DNA of 33,134 nucleotides, taken from the IMG/VR virus record IMGVR_UViG_3300010885_011111, positions 1 to 33,134 of that record, one strand, 5' to 3'. The first letter of the stretch is position 1. Every line of letters starts with the position of its first letter. Below the pieces are notes generated by a model that worked only from the letters and a program-made list of their open reading frames with translations, was not told the origin of the DNA and did no database searches. Source of the stretch: a virus. A program made the translations under genes and the position numbers. This document shows positions 1 to 7,515 of the stretch, in pieces.

Positions 1-14
1 CAAGGAGGCCCGCC

Positions 15-221
15 GTGACTGACGACATCGTGACCCGCCTGCGGCGTTGGGGTGACACCGTTGGCTCGTTCGGCATGATGCGTGCGCTGCATTACCAAGC
101 CGCCGACGAGATCGAACGGCTGCGCGCCGCTGGCGATGCGCTTGCGACCGTCATGCAGTCAGGCTCTGACGCTGGCTGGGATGCCGCCATCGACGCATGG
201 CAGGAGGCCCGACATGGCTGA
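15..221 (+). CDS. Small helical protein, paralogue of the gene at 31106-31330
   Basis: This 68-aa protein of unknown function starts at a GTG placed 6 nt after AAGGAGG (positions 2-8). It is charged and probably helical, with a central AADEIERLRAAG segment and a C-terminal AWQEARHG. The same order of motifs (VTDDIVTRLR, AADEI.RLR.AG, AW.EA..G) is found in the leftward gene at 31106-31330, and the DNA around the two starts is nearly identical, so they are paralogues. The 3' end overlaps the next gene by 8 nt, which suggests translational coupling. The family is not one I can name. The gene call is strong because of the start signal and the paralogue. Confidence 0.8.
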   Translation: MTDDIVTRLRRWGDTVGSFGMMRALHYQAADEIERLRAAGDALATVMQSGSDAGWDAAIDAWQEARHG

Positions 222-666
222 CAAGAAACTTCCAGAACAACTGAGCCTGTTTGACGACCTACCAGACTGGCCCGGTAACACACCCCCTAAGAACAGGGTG
301 TCTGACCGTAAGGTAAAGAACACTCCAACCGATTCACTGAACGGAGCAAGGGGTAAGGTGTATCGTATACAAGGAGAGGACAAGGAGTTCTTCACCATCG
401 GTGAACTGGCTCGCGCCCTCAACCGCAAGGCGGTGACTATAAGGTCATGGGAGCAGCGCGGTTGGCTACCCAAGGTCAAGTACCGCACACCCGCCCCCGC
501 TGGGGAACAAATCCCCGGAAAACCTTCCAAAGGTCGTAGACTTTACAGCAGGTCTCAGGTAGGGTTCCTACTTGAGGCGGTCACCAAGTTCAACTTGGAC
601 CACTCCAAACTGGCCAACTGGTCAGGCTTCCAGAAACACATCAGGGCCAACTGGCCCGCAGACTAA
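214..666 (+). CDS. MerR-like helix-turn-helix DNA-binding protein
   Basis: The 150-aa protein has a disordered N-terminus (about 1-50) and then a MerR/excisionase-type winged helix: FFTIGELARALNRKAVTIRSWEQRGWLP at about 59-86, followed by a basic wing (KGRRLYSRSQVGFLLEAV, about 107-123). In this fold the ARALN..AVTIRSWE segment is the recognition helix-turn-helix. No C-terminal effector domain is visible, so it is more like a phage DNA-binding accessory or regulatory protein than a metal-sensing MerR. I chose ATG 214 because GGAGG lies 7 nt upstream and the start overlaps the previous gene by 8 nt; a longer in-frame extension exists but has no start signal. It sits directly before the replication genes and could regulate them (inference). 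Confidence 0.75.
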   Translation: MADKKLPEQLSLFDDLPDWPGNTPPKNRVSDRKVKNTPTDSLNGARGKVYRIQGEDKEFFTIGELARALNRKAVTIRSWEQRGWLPKVKYRTPAPAGEQIPGKPSKGRRLYSRSQVGFLLEAVTKFNLDHSKLANWSGFQKHIRANWPAD

Positions 667-692
667 ACACACACACACGAAAGAGGTCCTAA

Positions 693-1370
693 ATGGGACG
701 TTACGACGACGACATTGACGAAGTTGACGAGACCGCCGCTGAGCAGTCAGCGGTTCTCACTCAGAACCACCCCTCCACTACACGTGTCATCAAGCGTGGG
801 TGGGGTGCCGCTGACAAGGTGAAGAACGCTGACTCAGCCTTCGCCCAGCGGCTCAAGGTTGACGAAGACCCAACCATCATCAAGTTCTTGGAGGATGAGC
901 CATACGCCTCCTTCCGTCAGCACTGGGTTGAGCGGCAGGGGCAGAAGTCGTTCACCTGCATCGCAGACCTTGACCCAAAGGGTTGCCCTCTGTGCGACGC
1001 TGGCAACCGCCCCGCTACGCGGTTCGCTTTCAACGTCGTGATGATGGAACCCGACACCGACCCTGCGGTGAAGTCCTACGAAGTAGGCCCTCGGGTCATC
1101 GACCAGTTGAAGAACTTCCACACCAACCCCAATCAGGGTCCGCTGTCGAAGCACTACTGGGCTGTGTCCCGCACCGGCAAGGGCACCACGTCGGCCACCA
1201 ACCATCAGGTTGTGAAAGAGCGTGACCTCGCAGACGACTGGTACGGCATCCACCCTCTCACCGACGCTGACCTGCGTGACTTCCGCAGCAGGGCATACAC
1301 TCCTGAGATCATTCAGATTCCAGACCGCAAGACCTTGCAGAGCATTGCGATTGAGGACTTGGACGACTGA
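693..1370 (+). CDS. Single-stranded-DNA-binding protein (gp32-like), probable
   Basis: The 225-aa protein has the layout of phage gp32-type SSBs: an acidic, flexible N-terminus, a basic segment (RVIKRGWGAADKVKN, 31-45), a Cys-rich zinc-like site (C89-x8-C98-x2-C101 in CIADLDPKGCPLCDAG, perhaps with H77 as fourth ligand), a core rich in aromatic residues and an acidic tail (IAIEDLDD). Such tails recruit polymerase and recombination proteins in known SSBs. It lies 3 nt before the DNA polymerase gene and upstream of a RecA-like gene, as expected for a replication SSB. ATG 693 is preceded by GAAAGAGG. The identification rests on architecture and context, not on a unique motif. Confidence 0.65.
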   Translation: MGRYDDDIDEVDETAAEQSAVLTQNHPSTTRVIKRGWGAADKVKNADSAFAQRLKVDEDPTIIKFLEDEPYASFRQHWVERQGQKSFTCIADLDPKGCPLCDAGNRPATRFAFNVVMMEPDTDPAVKSYEVGPRVIDQLKNFHTNPNQGPLSKHYWAVSRTGKGTTSATNHQVVKERDLADDWYGIHPLTDADLRDFRSRAYTPEIIQIPDRKTLQSIAIEDLDD

Positions 1371-1373
1371 GCC

Positions 1374-3464
1374 GTGGGTTCAGATCGTCACGTTGTGGGG
1401 GGCCGTGAGGCCCCCCACATTGTCTTTACAGAGGAAGAACTCAAGTCGGTAGTCGATGAGGCTCTTTCGGCGGGAGTGTTCTGCTTCGACGTTGAGACAC
1501 GGGGTGTGGTCGACAGGCACCCCGATGTTCTGGCGCTGATCGAATCTGAGTGGGAAGCGCACGCCGCTACCCTCAAGGCTAAGAACGAAGATATCCTTAG
1601 GCGTTCTAAGGAATCCATAGTCGGTCGTTGGCGCAAGACGTTAGCCCTTGACCCCCTCCGCAACGAGGTCATCTGGCTTGGCATCGCCACTACGTCGAAG
1701 TCGTGGGTCATTCCGATGGGTCACCCCAACGGTGAGGTCATCCACCCTGCCCTCACAGGTGACGGGTCGACTACACCGCCTCCCGGCTACCGGAAGATTC
1801 TCAAGAACGGCGAGGAATCAATGGCTAAGGCTAAGTTCTTCAAACCAGCCGTATTCTCCCCTGCCCCAGCGCAACTGCCGAAGTCGGTGGTCTTCAAAGC
1901 CCTAGAGCCGCTCCTTTTTAGTGATGCTGTAAAGGTGGGCCACAACGTCAAGTTCGACGCGCGTTCCGTCCGCAAGTACTTCGATGGTCGGCTTCCCCTT
2001 GGGCCGTTCGCTGACACGATGATTGCCCAGCACATCGTGAACGAGAATCTAACCTCGTACAGCCTTGATAACCTTATTGGTACTAACTTCAATGAGTTCG
2101 ACCCCTACAACGTAGGTGGGAAACTAGGCGCAGTCATCACAGAAGTACCGTTCTCTGCGGCTGCTAGATATCTGCACCTTGACGTTCGGTGGACTTGGCT
2201 TCTGTACAACAAGTTGTACCGGAAGATAAAAGCCAACACCGACTTGCTCGCCTGCTTCTATCAGGACATGGATGTACTGCGAGTCCTCATGGACATGGAG
2301 GACACAGGTATCCCCGTGAACCAACGGGCCATGAAGTCTCTTGGCAAGTCACTTGACCTGCGCCTCAACGAACTCCTGCTTGACATGTACCAGTACGCCC
2401 CACCGGGGTTCAACCCCGGCAGCACGAAGCACAAGCAAGAGTTGCTGTTCAAGGGTAAGCGCGAGGGTGGCTTAGGTTTGAAGCCGTCTAAGACGACTGG
2501 CACTGGGGCTGCGTCCGTGGACGAGGAGACTCTGAAGAAGTTGGAGTCGAAGCATCCCGTTATCCCGATGCTGTTGGAGTGGTCGGAGACAAAGAAACTT
2601 GTGTCAACATATGTTGACGGGCTTCTGCCCCAGTTGGTGAGGGGGCGTCTGCACCCATCGTTCCATCTCCACCGCACAGCGACAGGGCGTCTTAGTTCCT
2701 CTAATCCCAACCTGCAAAACATTCCTAGAGATAGCAGCGTCCGTAGCCTCTTCGTGGCCCCCGATGGGTACGAACTGTTGGTCGCTGACTACGACCAAAT
2801 CGAACTGCGTGTCATGTGCATGTTCTCCCACGATAAGAAGATGAGTGACTTCTTCCTGTCCAACGAGGACATCCACTCCGGTGCTGCGGCCCTGTGCTTG
2901 AATAAGCCCGTGTCCGAAGTGACCCCAGAGGAACGACAACTGGGCAAGGGTGTCAACTTCCTCACCGCTTACGGCGGTGGCTATCAGAAGTTGGCCCGCA
3001 CCACGGGAATCCCCGAAGACCACGCCAAGCATGTCATCGACCAGTACTACCGGCAGTTCTCAGGTATCACCAAATGGAAGCAGGCGGTGGTAGCAGAGGG
3101 GCGTAGGTTCGGGTATGTGACCACCATGTCAGGCCGTCGTCGTCGGTTACCTGACCTGCTCTCGTCCGACAAGGGCGACAAGTCTCGCGCAGAGCGTCAG
3201 GCAGTCAACGCTGTGGTGCAGGGGTCAGCAGCGGATATCTGTAAGCAGGCTATGGTTGACTGTGCTGAAGCCTTCCGTGACTCCAACGCTCAACTGCTGG
3301 TGCAAGTCCATGACGAACTCGTCGTAGCAGTTCCAGCAGGGGAGGCTGCCGAGATGCGTAGCATTCTTATGACCGCTATGGGCGACGGCAGAGTGTATGA
3401 TGGAATCCCCCTGAAAGTTTCATGCCACTCAGCCCTTAGTTGGGCAGAAGCAAAGGGTAAATGA
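1374..3464 (+). CDS. polA: Family A DNA polymerase with 3'-5' proofreading exonuclease
   Basis: The 696-aa enzyme carries both modules of a replicative phage Pol I. The exonuclease site shows Exo I D39-x-E41 (FCFDVETRG), Exo II N191-x3-D195 (GHNVKFD) and Exo III Y266-x3-D270. The polymerase shows GRLSSSNPNLQNIP (about 438-451), motif A DYDQIELR (472-479), the O-helix R521-x3-K525-x3-F529-x2-YG and motif C VHDE (H646-D647-E648). All catalytic carboxylates are present. There is no N-terminal 5' nuclease domain, as in T7-type polymerases, although the exonuclease domain holds a long insert (about 65-170). The residue matching E. coli Phe762 is F529. The GTG start at 1374 is 3 nt after the SSB stop; the downstream stop overlaps the next ATG. 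It is the likely genome replicase. Confidence 0.96.
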   Translation: MGSDRHVVGGREAPHIVFTEEELKSVVDEALSAGVFCFDVETRGVVDRHPDVLALIESEWEAHAATLKAKNEDILRRSKESIVGRWRKTLALDPLRNEVIWLGIATTSKSWVIPMGHPNGEVIHPALTGDGSTTPPPGYRKILKNGEESMAKAKFFKPAVFSPAPAQLPKSVVFKALEPLLFSDAVKVGHNVKFDARSVRKYFDGRLPLGPFADTMIAQHIVNENLTSYSLDNLIGTNFNEFDPYNVGGKLGAVITEVPFSAAARYLHLDVRWTWLLYNKLYRKIKANTDLLACFYQDMDVLRVLMDMEDTGIPVNQRAMKSLGKSLDLRLNELLLDMYQYAPPGFNPGSTKHKQELLFKGKREGGLGLKPSKTTGTGAASVDEETLKKLESKHPVIPMLLEWSETKKLVSTYVDGLLPQLVRGRLHPSFHLHRTATGRLSSSNPNLQNIPRDSSVRSLFVAPDGYELLVADYDQIELRVMCMFSHDKKMSDFFLSNEDIHSGAAALCLNKPVSEVTPEERQLGKGVNFLTAYGGGYQKLARTTGIPEDHAKHVIDQYYRQFSGITKWKQAVVAEGRRFGYVTTMSGRRRRLPDLLSSDKGDKSRAERQAVNAVVQGSAADICKQAMVDCAEAFRDSNAQLLVQVHDELVVAVPAGEAAEMRSILMTAMGDGRVYDGIPLKVSCHSALSWAEAKGK

Positions 3465-3871
3465 TGAACGAGGCAGTATCCAAGCGCAACTTCTTTCTGA
3501 TGCTCTCAGTATTGGGGGGACAGAAACTGGCGGCAGACGCCGGTTTCTCCCTCCCTTCTGAGGACGTTCAGCGCATCGAACTTCTTGACGTGTTCAAGAA
3601 GTGGATGATAATGTCGGGCACCGGCATTACCGAAGTGATAAAAGAGTGCGCCTCTTGGGCGGTAGAACTTAACGAGATATCAGGTGACATGTCATCTGAG
3701 GAGTTTAGTGACACCGTTGAGGCACTTGTCTCCTTTAGTGTTGCCCTTATCTCGTACTTCCTTGATTCGGGTACATTGAAACTTGGGGACTCCGTTGATA
3801 TCTCTGAAGAGATGTCGGAGAAGTTCATACGGGAAATGTTCAAGTCAATCATTGAGGATTTAGATGAGTAG
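3461..3871 (+). CDS. Unknown acidic helical protein downstream of the polymerase
   Basis: This 136-aa protein is not one I recognise. It is predicted to be mostly helical, with hydrophobic stretches such as ALVSFSVALISYFLDS (about 87-102) between acidic segments, and it ends in an acidic tail (SIIEDLDE) much like that of the SSB-like protein. The hydrophobic part is broken by Ser and acidic residues, so a soluble helical bundle is more likely than a membrane protein. The start is an ATGATG overlapping the polymerase stop, and its own stop overlaps the next gene by 8 nt, so all three are probably translated together. A replication accessory role is inferred from position only. Confidence 0.7.
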   Translation: MMNEAVSKRNFFLMLSVLGGQKLAADAGFSLPSEDVQRIELLDVFKKWMIMSGTGITEVIKECASWAVELNEISGDMSSEEFSDTVEALVSFSVALISYFLDSGTLKLGDSVDISEEMSEKFIREMFKSIIEDLDE

Positions 3872-4244
3872 TGATTGGTGGTCACGGAAACTAAGCAACC
3901 AGCCTGCACCGGCTCGCCCCAGCCTGCCTCCGGTTCAAGCCCCCATTCGGTTTCCAGCCCAACCCAACTCGCCCACACTTACTCCCGCTGCTCAGAACAC
4001 CCACGTGCTTGACCCCTCCAAGAACGCCACCGAGCAGATATCAATGGGGGATGCCATTCACCTGTGGAAAGGCGGGGAGGCTGCAAGGACAGAGGGTGGG
4101 CTTTCGTGCCCCTCCTGTGGCAGTCACCTCGTCTTCACTCGCGGCAACAACCGCGTGAACGGCGCACAACCAGCCCCTCGTTGTTTCTCCTGCGGATACA
4201 ACGGGTCGTACTCTCAGGGAGAACAGTCCAACTGGACTGCATAA
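3864..4244 (+). CDS. Zinc-ribbon protein with disordered proline-rich N-terminus
   Basis: The 126-aa protein has a Pro/Ala/Asn-rich disordered first half (about 10-55) and a C-terminal zinc ribbon formed by C82-x2-C85 (CPSCG) and C107-x2-C110 (CFSCG), about 21 residues apart. Two CxxCG knuckles at this distance form a treble-clef or ribbon nucleic-acid or protein-binding module. No enzymatic motif is visible. It overlaps the previous gene by 8 nt and lies 12 nt before the RecA-like gene, so a role as an adaptor in replication or recombination is plausible but only inferred. Confidence 0.7.
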   Translation: MSSDWWSRKLSNQPAPARPSLPPVQAPIRFPAQPNSPTLTPAAQNTHVLDPSKNATEQISMGDAIHLWKGGEAARTEGGLSCPSCGSHLVFTRGNNRVNGAQPAPRCFSCGYNGSYSQGEQSNWTA

Positions 4245-4256
4245 CAAAGGAACAAC

Positions 4257-5288
4257 ATGTCTAAGGTTGATCAGCGCGAGTCGCTGGCTTCTATCATCGC
4301 TTCTATCAATAAGAAGTACGGCGATGACATCATCATCCAAGGTAGTCAGGTTCGGGAAGAACTCCCACGTATTACCACGGGCGTACTAGCGTTCGACCTG
4401 ATGCTTGGTGGTGGATGGCCCACTAACCAGTGGTCAGAGATAATCGGAAACGAAAGCAGCGGTAAGACTGCTCTCGCTTATCGAACCATCGCTGCCAACC
4501 AAGCGCTTGACCCTGAGTGGATTGCCATGTGGGTAGCCGCTGAAGAGTTCGTCCCCGACTACGCCCAGTCCATCGGGGTAGACCTTGACCGCCTGTGGGT
4601 GGTGGAGTCCAACGTGATGGAACACGCATACGACCTAGTGCTGCGTGCTCTGGACAACCGAGCCGTGGACTGTATCGTTATCGACTCACTGCCCGCCCTC
4701 GTCCCCGGCGACGAGGCAGAGAAGGCTATGGACGAGTTCACCATGGGCTTAGGCGCTCGCCTCACTGGCAAGTTCCTGCGCAAGTCCTCCAAGTCACAGC
4801 GCCGGTCGATGGTGAACGATGACCGTGGCTGCACCGGCCTCATCATCAACCAGTGGCGTGAGAAGATTGGCGTTACCTATGGTGACCCCCGTACTACTCC
4901 CGGTGGTAAGGCCAAGAACTTCCACTACTTCGCACGCGTAGAGGTTGCTCGCGACGAGTGGATCAAGGACAAGGACGAAGCAATCGGCCAGACCATAAGG
5001 GCGCGCACCATCAAGAACAAGACGTACCGCCCACAGCAGACGGCCCAAGTCGACTTCTACTTTGCCAACGCCCGAGGGTTCAATCTAGGGGAGTTCGACA
5101 CGGTGAAGGATGTAGTGAACATCTGCATCTCCATTGATATCATCACCCGCGCTGGTGCTTTCTACTCCTTCAACGGCCAGAAGTGGCAGGGTAAGGAAGC
5201 ACTTGTGCAGGGAGTCCGAGAGGACTTGGACTTGCAGAATGATCTCAAGAAGATTGCTACGGATTACTTTCTCAAAACCACAAACTGA
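4257..5288 (+). CDS. recA: RecA-like recombinase
   Basis: The 343-aa protein is a RecA/UvsX-type strand-exchange ATPase. It shows ITTGVLAFDLMLGGGWP (about 39-55), Walker A GNESSGKT (64-71; cellular RecA has GPESSGKT), a catalytic-glutamate region WVAAEEF (E96/E97, where cellular RecA has DAEHA) and Walker B VDCIVIDS (137-144), followed by a LexA-free C-terminal region that includes a probable L2-type segment near FTMGLGARLTGKFLRK. RecA proteins form filaments on ssDNA and drive homologous pairing in recombination-dependent replication and repair. A clear SD (AAAGGAAC) precedes ATG 4257. Two Holliday-junction-type nucleases and a Cas4-like nuclease follow, which gives a complete recombination cluster. 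Confidence 0.93.
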   Translation: MSKVDQRESLASIIASINKKYGDDIIIQGSQVREELPRITTGVLAFDLMLGGGWPTNQWSEIIGNESSGKTALAYRTIAANQALDPEWIAMWVAAEEFVPDYAQSIGVDLDRLWVVESNVMEHAYDLVLRALDNRAVDCIVIDSLPALVPGDEAEKAMDEFTMGLGARLTGKFLRKSSKSQRRSMVNDDRGCTGLIINQWREKIGVTYGDPRTTPGGKAKNFHYFARVEVARDEWIKDKDEAIGQTIRARTIKNKTYRPQQTAQVDFYFANARGFNLGEFDTVKDVVNICISIDIITRAGAFYSFNGQKWQGKEALVQGVREDLDLQNDLKKIATDYFLKTTN

Positions 5289-5300
5289 TAGGAACACAAC

Positions 5301-5456
5301 ATGGAAACCCCTACTAAGACAGCACAAGAACTGTGGATCACGCGGGTTATAAACGGCACGTGGACTCCCGAGTACCTCGTCCCCGAGATGCAGCAGGCTG
5401 CAAAGTCCGCCGCCGCGGCTGTTGCTGAGTACAAGCGCGCCATAAGTGGATCATAA
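5301..5456 (+). CDS. 51-aa small protein, unknown
   Basis: A 51-codon gene starts at ATG 5301, 12 nt after the RecA-like gene, with GATAGGA as a modest SD. The product has an N-terminal segment containing ELWITRVINGTWTPEYLVPEM and an Ala-rich helix (AAKSAAAAVAEYKRA). I do not recognise it. Support comes from its perfect fit between two genes in the operon and from good codon texture. The stop overlaps the possible GTG start of the next gene. Confidence 0.6.
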   Translation: METPTKTAQELWITRVINGTWTPEYLVPEMQQAAKSAAAAVAEYKRAISGS

Positions 5457-5463
5457 GAGCATT

Positions 5464-5757
5464 ATGAAAGCCTCCCGTAAGCAGGAGGCTAGGTCTGCTG
5501 ATACCTACAAGGGAAGCAGGAACGCAGGGTCTGGCTCTGGCTGGATGCGGAAGAACGATGTTCGGTCTCAGGACTTCCTCATAGAGAATAAGTTGACGAA
5601 CAACGCCAAGTCCTATACGGTGAAGTTCACCGACCTGCGTGACCTCACGGTCAAGGCCGTGCTAGAAGATAGAACACCTGTTCTACAGTTTGACTTGGGC
5701 GGTAAGCGCTACGTCATTCTTAACGAAGACGATTTCTTGGAGATGATTAGTGACTGA
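5464..5757 (+). CDS. PD-(D/E)XK nuclease, Holliday-junction-resolvase-like
   Basis: The 97-aa protein has a minimal PD-(D/E)XK core: a glycine-rich loop (AGSGSGW, 21-27), D32 in KNDVRS, then FLIENK with E41 and K43 as the E-x-K pair. A helix (FTDLRDLTVKAVLEDR) and a strand pair (TPVLQFDLGGKRYVIL) complete the fold. This order matches small phage Holliday-junction resolvases, which cut branched DNA as dimers. I took ATG 5464; an in-frame GTG at 5446 would add 6 residues and neither has a strong SD. The stop overlaps the Cas4-like gene by 8 nt. The exact substrate is inferred from family and from its place after the RecA-like gene. Confidence 0.75.
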   Translation: MKASRKQEARSADTYKGSRNAGSGSGWMRKNDVRSQDFLIENKLTNNAKSYTVKFTDLRDLTVKAVLEDRTPVLQFDLGGKRYVILNEDDFLEMISD

Positions 5758-6622
5758 TACCCCTTGGTATCTCAAGAACTACCGCCAGTCCCTGCTGGGT
5801 AAGACTGGTCGGATTCTGCCCAAAGTTGAGTTGGCCCTTGTCAAGAAAGTTGAAGCCCGCAATGCACTACGGGATACCCAACACCTTCACCCCAGCGAGA
5901 TAAGCAAGAAGGACTGGTGTCCGAGGGCGTCGTGGTACACCATCACAGGTGCTCCCAAGGCTGCTGAATCCTTTGCTTTCAACCGCCTCAACATCTTTGA
6001 GGAAGGCAACGCCATCCACAGCAAGTGGCAGAACTGGCTCTGGGAGTCTGGGATGCTTGTTGGCAGGTGGTCCTGCCGTGAGTGCAGCACGACGTGGTTC
6101 GGCAAGTCTCCCCTTGAGTGCCCCGACTGCCACGGCATTGACATCACCTACCGTGAAGTTCCCCTACGGGATGACGAGCACCGTATCATCGGCCACGCTG
6201 ACGGGGAGATAGAGGACGACAAGGGGCGCGCCCTCATAGAGATAAAGAGCGTGGGTATCGGGTCTGTGCGCTGGGACAAGCCAGCGCTCTACGCTGACTA
6301 CGAGTCGGGGAAACTCACCCTTGATGAGGTGTGGAAAAACATCAAGACCCCCTTTCCCGCCCACATTCGGCAGGGGAACATCTACATGCACTGCCGCAAG
6401 GTCGACACCATCGTGTTCATCTACGAGTGGAAGCCCTCACAACAGGTAAAAGAGTTTGAGGTCAAGTTCAACCCCGAGGTGGTCGCTCCCCTTCTGGAGG
6501 GCTGCAAACTCGTTATGAAGCATCTGGATGACCAGACTCCACCCGACCGTCCTACGTGGGCAGTATCCAAGACCTGCTCTGGGTGTAAGTTCTGCCCCTT
6601 CAAGAAGGAGTGCTTCTCATGA
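5750..6622 (+). CDS. Cas4/RecB-like exonuclease with an inserted zinc ribbon
   Basis: The 290-aa protein has the Cas4-type PD-(D/E)XK layout: an N-terminal SEISKKDWCPRASWY with C57, a GNAIHSKWQ motif with H90, catalytic GHAD (D151) and EIK (E164, K166), a QGNIYMH segment with Q208, and a C-terminal CSGCKFCPFKKEC (C276, C279, C282, C288). In this family C57 and the C-terminal cysteines hold a [4Fe-4S] cluster. An extra ribbon, C109-x2-C112 and C124-x2-C127, is inserted before the active site. Such proteins are 5'-3' or end-processing exonucleases; a recombination or replication role fits the neighbours. There is no cas1 or cas2 and no repeat array nearby, so CRISPR adaptation is unlikely. The GTG start overlaps the upstream stop by 8 nt. 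Confidence 0.88.
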   Translation: MTDTPWYLKNYRQSLLGKTGRILPKVELALVKKVEARNALRDTQHLHPSEISKKDWCPRASWYTITGAPKAAESFAFNRLNIFEEGNAIHSKWQNWLWESGMLVGRWSCRECSTTWFGKSPLECPDCHGIDITYREVPLRDDEHRIIGHADGEIEDDKGRALIEIKSVGIGSVRWDKPALYADYESGKLTLDEVWKNIKTPFPAHIRQGNIYMHCRKVDTIVFIYEWKPSQQVKEFEVKFNPEVVAPLLEGCKLVMKHLDDQTPPDRPTWAVSKTCSGCKFCPFKKECFS

Positions 6623-7113
6623 GGGTTATCAGCAGAGAGCAACAAGACCCACCGCTTACCAAGTTCCTTTACAAGTTCTCGTTCCCTGACCGCCCCGGCG
6701 ACGGTGTTCCCGATCTCCCGGTGCATCTTGATGACCTTGACGACGCGGACCTTATGGATACGTATCGAGAGTTCATGGCATGGGTCTCTTATGCTAAGGC
6801 TGAGTTGGTTCAGGCGGAGGTAGCCGAGGAGCGCGAGGCGAACTTCTGTCGCATACTGGAGTCGAAGGTGCTCATAGAGCAATGGGGTGTTGAGGCCAAG
6901 GGCGACAGGGTCACCATCGCCAAGGCCCGCCGCGACATCGACCCCCGAGTCACCGCTCAGCAAGAGGAACACCGTAAGGCTCGCGCCTACAGGAAGATGG
7001 TCGAATCTGTGTTCGATAGGTGCGAACGCGGATCACAGTTGCTGTCTAGGGAGTTGACACGACGTGTGAGTGCCTTCCCTCGGACTTCTCGTAACGAAAG
7101 GTTCAGCCCATGA
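6619..7113 (+). CDS. Unknown helical protein in the recombination cluster
   Basis: The 164-aa protein is not recognised. After a loop-rich, acidic N-terminus (FPDRPGDGVPDLPVHLDD) it is almost entirely charged helix, for example WVSYAKAELVQAEVAEEREANFC, and likely forms a coiled coil. ATG 6619 has an ideal AAGGAG 8 nt upstream and overlaps the Cas4-like stop (ATGA); an alternative GTG at 6610 lies inside that SD. The 3' end overlaps the following nuclease gene by 4 nt. Position between two nucleases suggests a recombination accessory factor, but no motif proves this. Confidence 0.7.
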   Translation: MRVISREQQDPPLTKFLYKFSFPDRPGDGVPDLPVHLDDLDDADLMDTYREFMAWVSYAKAELVQAEVAEEREANFCRILESKVLIEQWGVEAKGDRVTIAKARRDIDPRVTAQQEEHRKARAYRKMVESVFDRCERGSQLLSRELTRRVSAFPRTSRNERFSP

Positions 7114-7472
7114 CCAACCGCGCCAAACAGAAAGGCACGTCGTTTGAAACCCTCATCAAGGATTACCTCATAGGTGAGGGCTTCATCCACGCGCACCGCC
7201 CTGCTCTATCTGGCACTAACGACACTGGTGATATTAACGGTGTTGCTAATTCCGCTGGACGCAAGGTGACGTTCCAGTGCAAGAATCAGAAGCAGTTCGC
7301 TCTGAGCAGTTGGCTCAACGACACAGTTGAGCAGGCTGCCAGACTTGGGAACGCCGTTCCTGCGCTCGTTGTTAAGCGGCCCGGTAAGGGGAAAACTGTC
7401 CTAGGTGATACCTACGCTGTTATGCGGCTATCTGACTTGATTGACCTTCTCAAGTCCGCTGGATACCATTAA
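7110..7472 (+). CDS. Hjc/Mrr-type PD-(D/E)XK nuclease, probable Holliday-junction resolvase
   Basis: The 120-aa protein shows the archaeal-resolvase-like order: KQKGTSFE (E13), a variable helix, LSGTNDTGDI with D41, FQCKNQ with Q56 and K58, then a helix (LNDTVEQAARLG) and GNAVPALVVKRPGKG. The last catalytic element reads Q-x-K rather than E-x-K, as in Mrr-type members, so activity is still expected. Similar short proteins are annotated as resolvases in many actinobacteriophages. It would cut four-way or branched DNA produced by the RecA-like protein. It is the second small PD-(D/E)XK nuclease within 2 kb and is clearly different in sequence from the one at 5464. Confidence 0.82.
   Translation: MTNRAKQKGTSFETLIKDYLIGEGFIHAHRPALSGTNDTGDINGVANSAGRKVTFQCKNQKQFALSSWLNDTVEQAARLGNAVPALVVKRPGKGKTVLGDTYAVMRLSDLIDLLKSAGYH
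7441..7469 (+). promoter_or_regulatory. Candidate promoter of the spoVS-like gene
   Basis: TTGACC (7441-7446) and TACCAT (7464-7469) are separated by 17 bp, a sigma-70/HrdB-like arrangement with the actinobacterial TANNNT form of the -10 box. A start about 7 nt later would put the 5' end of the mRNA right at the inverted repeat at 7477. The boxes lie within the end of the preceding coding region. This is a motif match only. Confidence 0.35.
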
Positions 7473-7476
7473 CCTT

Positions 7477-7510
7477 TACTCCGACACACAACCTCTATAA
7501 GTTCGGAGTA
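7477..7510 (+). promoter_or_regulatory. Inverted repeat that buries the spoVS ribosome-binding site
   Basis: TACTCCGA (7477-7484) and TCGGAGTA (7503-7510) are perfect 8-bp complements around an 18-nt loop. The right arm contains the only SD-like GGAG before ATG 7516, so folding of the mRNA would hide the ribosome-binding site. It could equally be a DNA operator. It is the only intergenic leader of this type that I saw in the left arm. Confidence 0.55.
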
Positions 7511-7515
7511 ACCAT

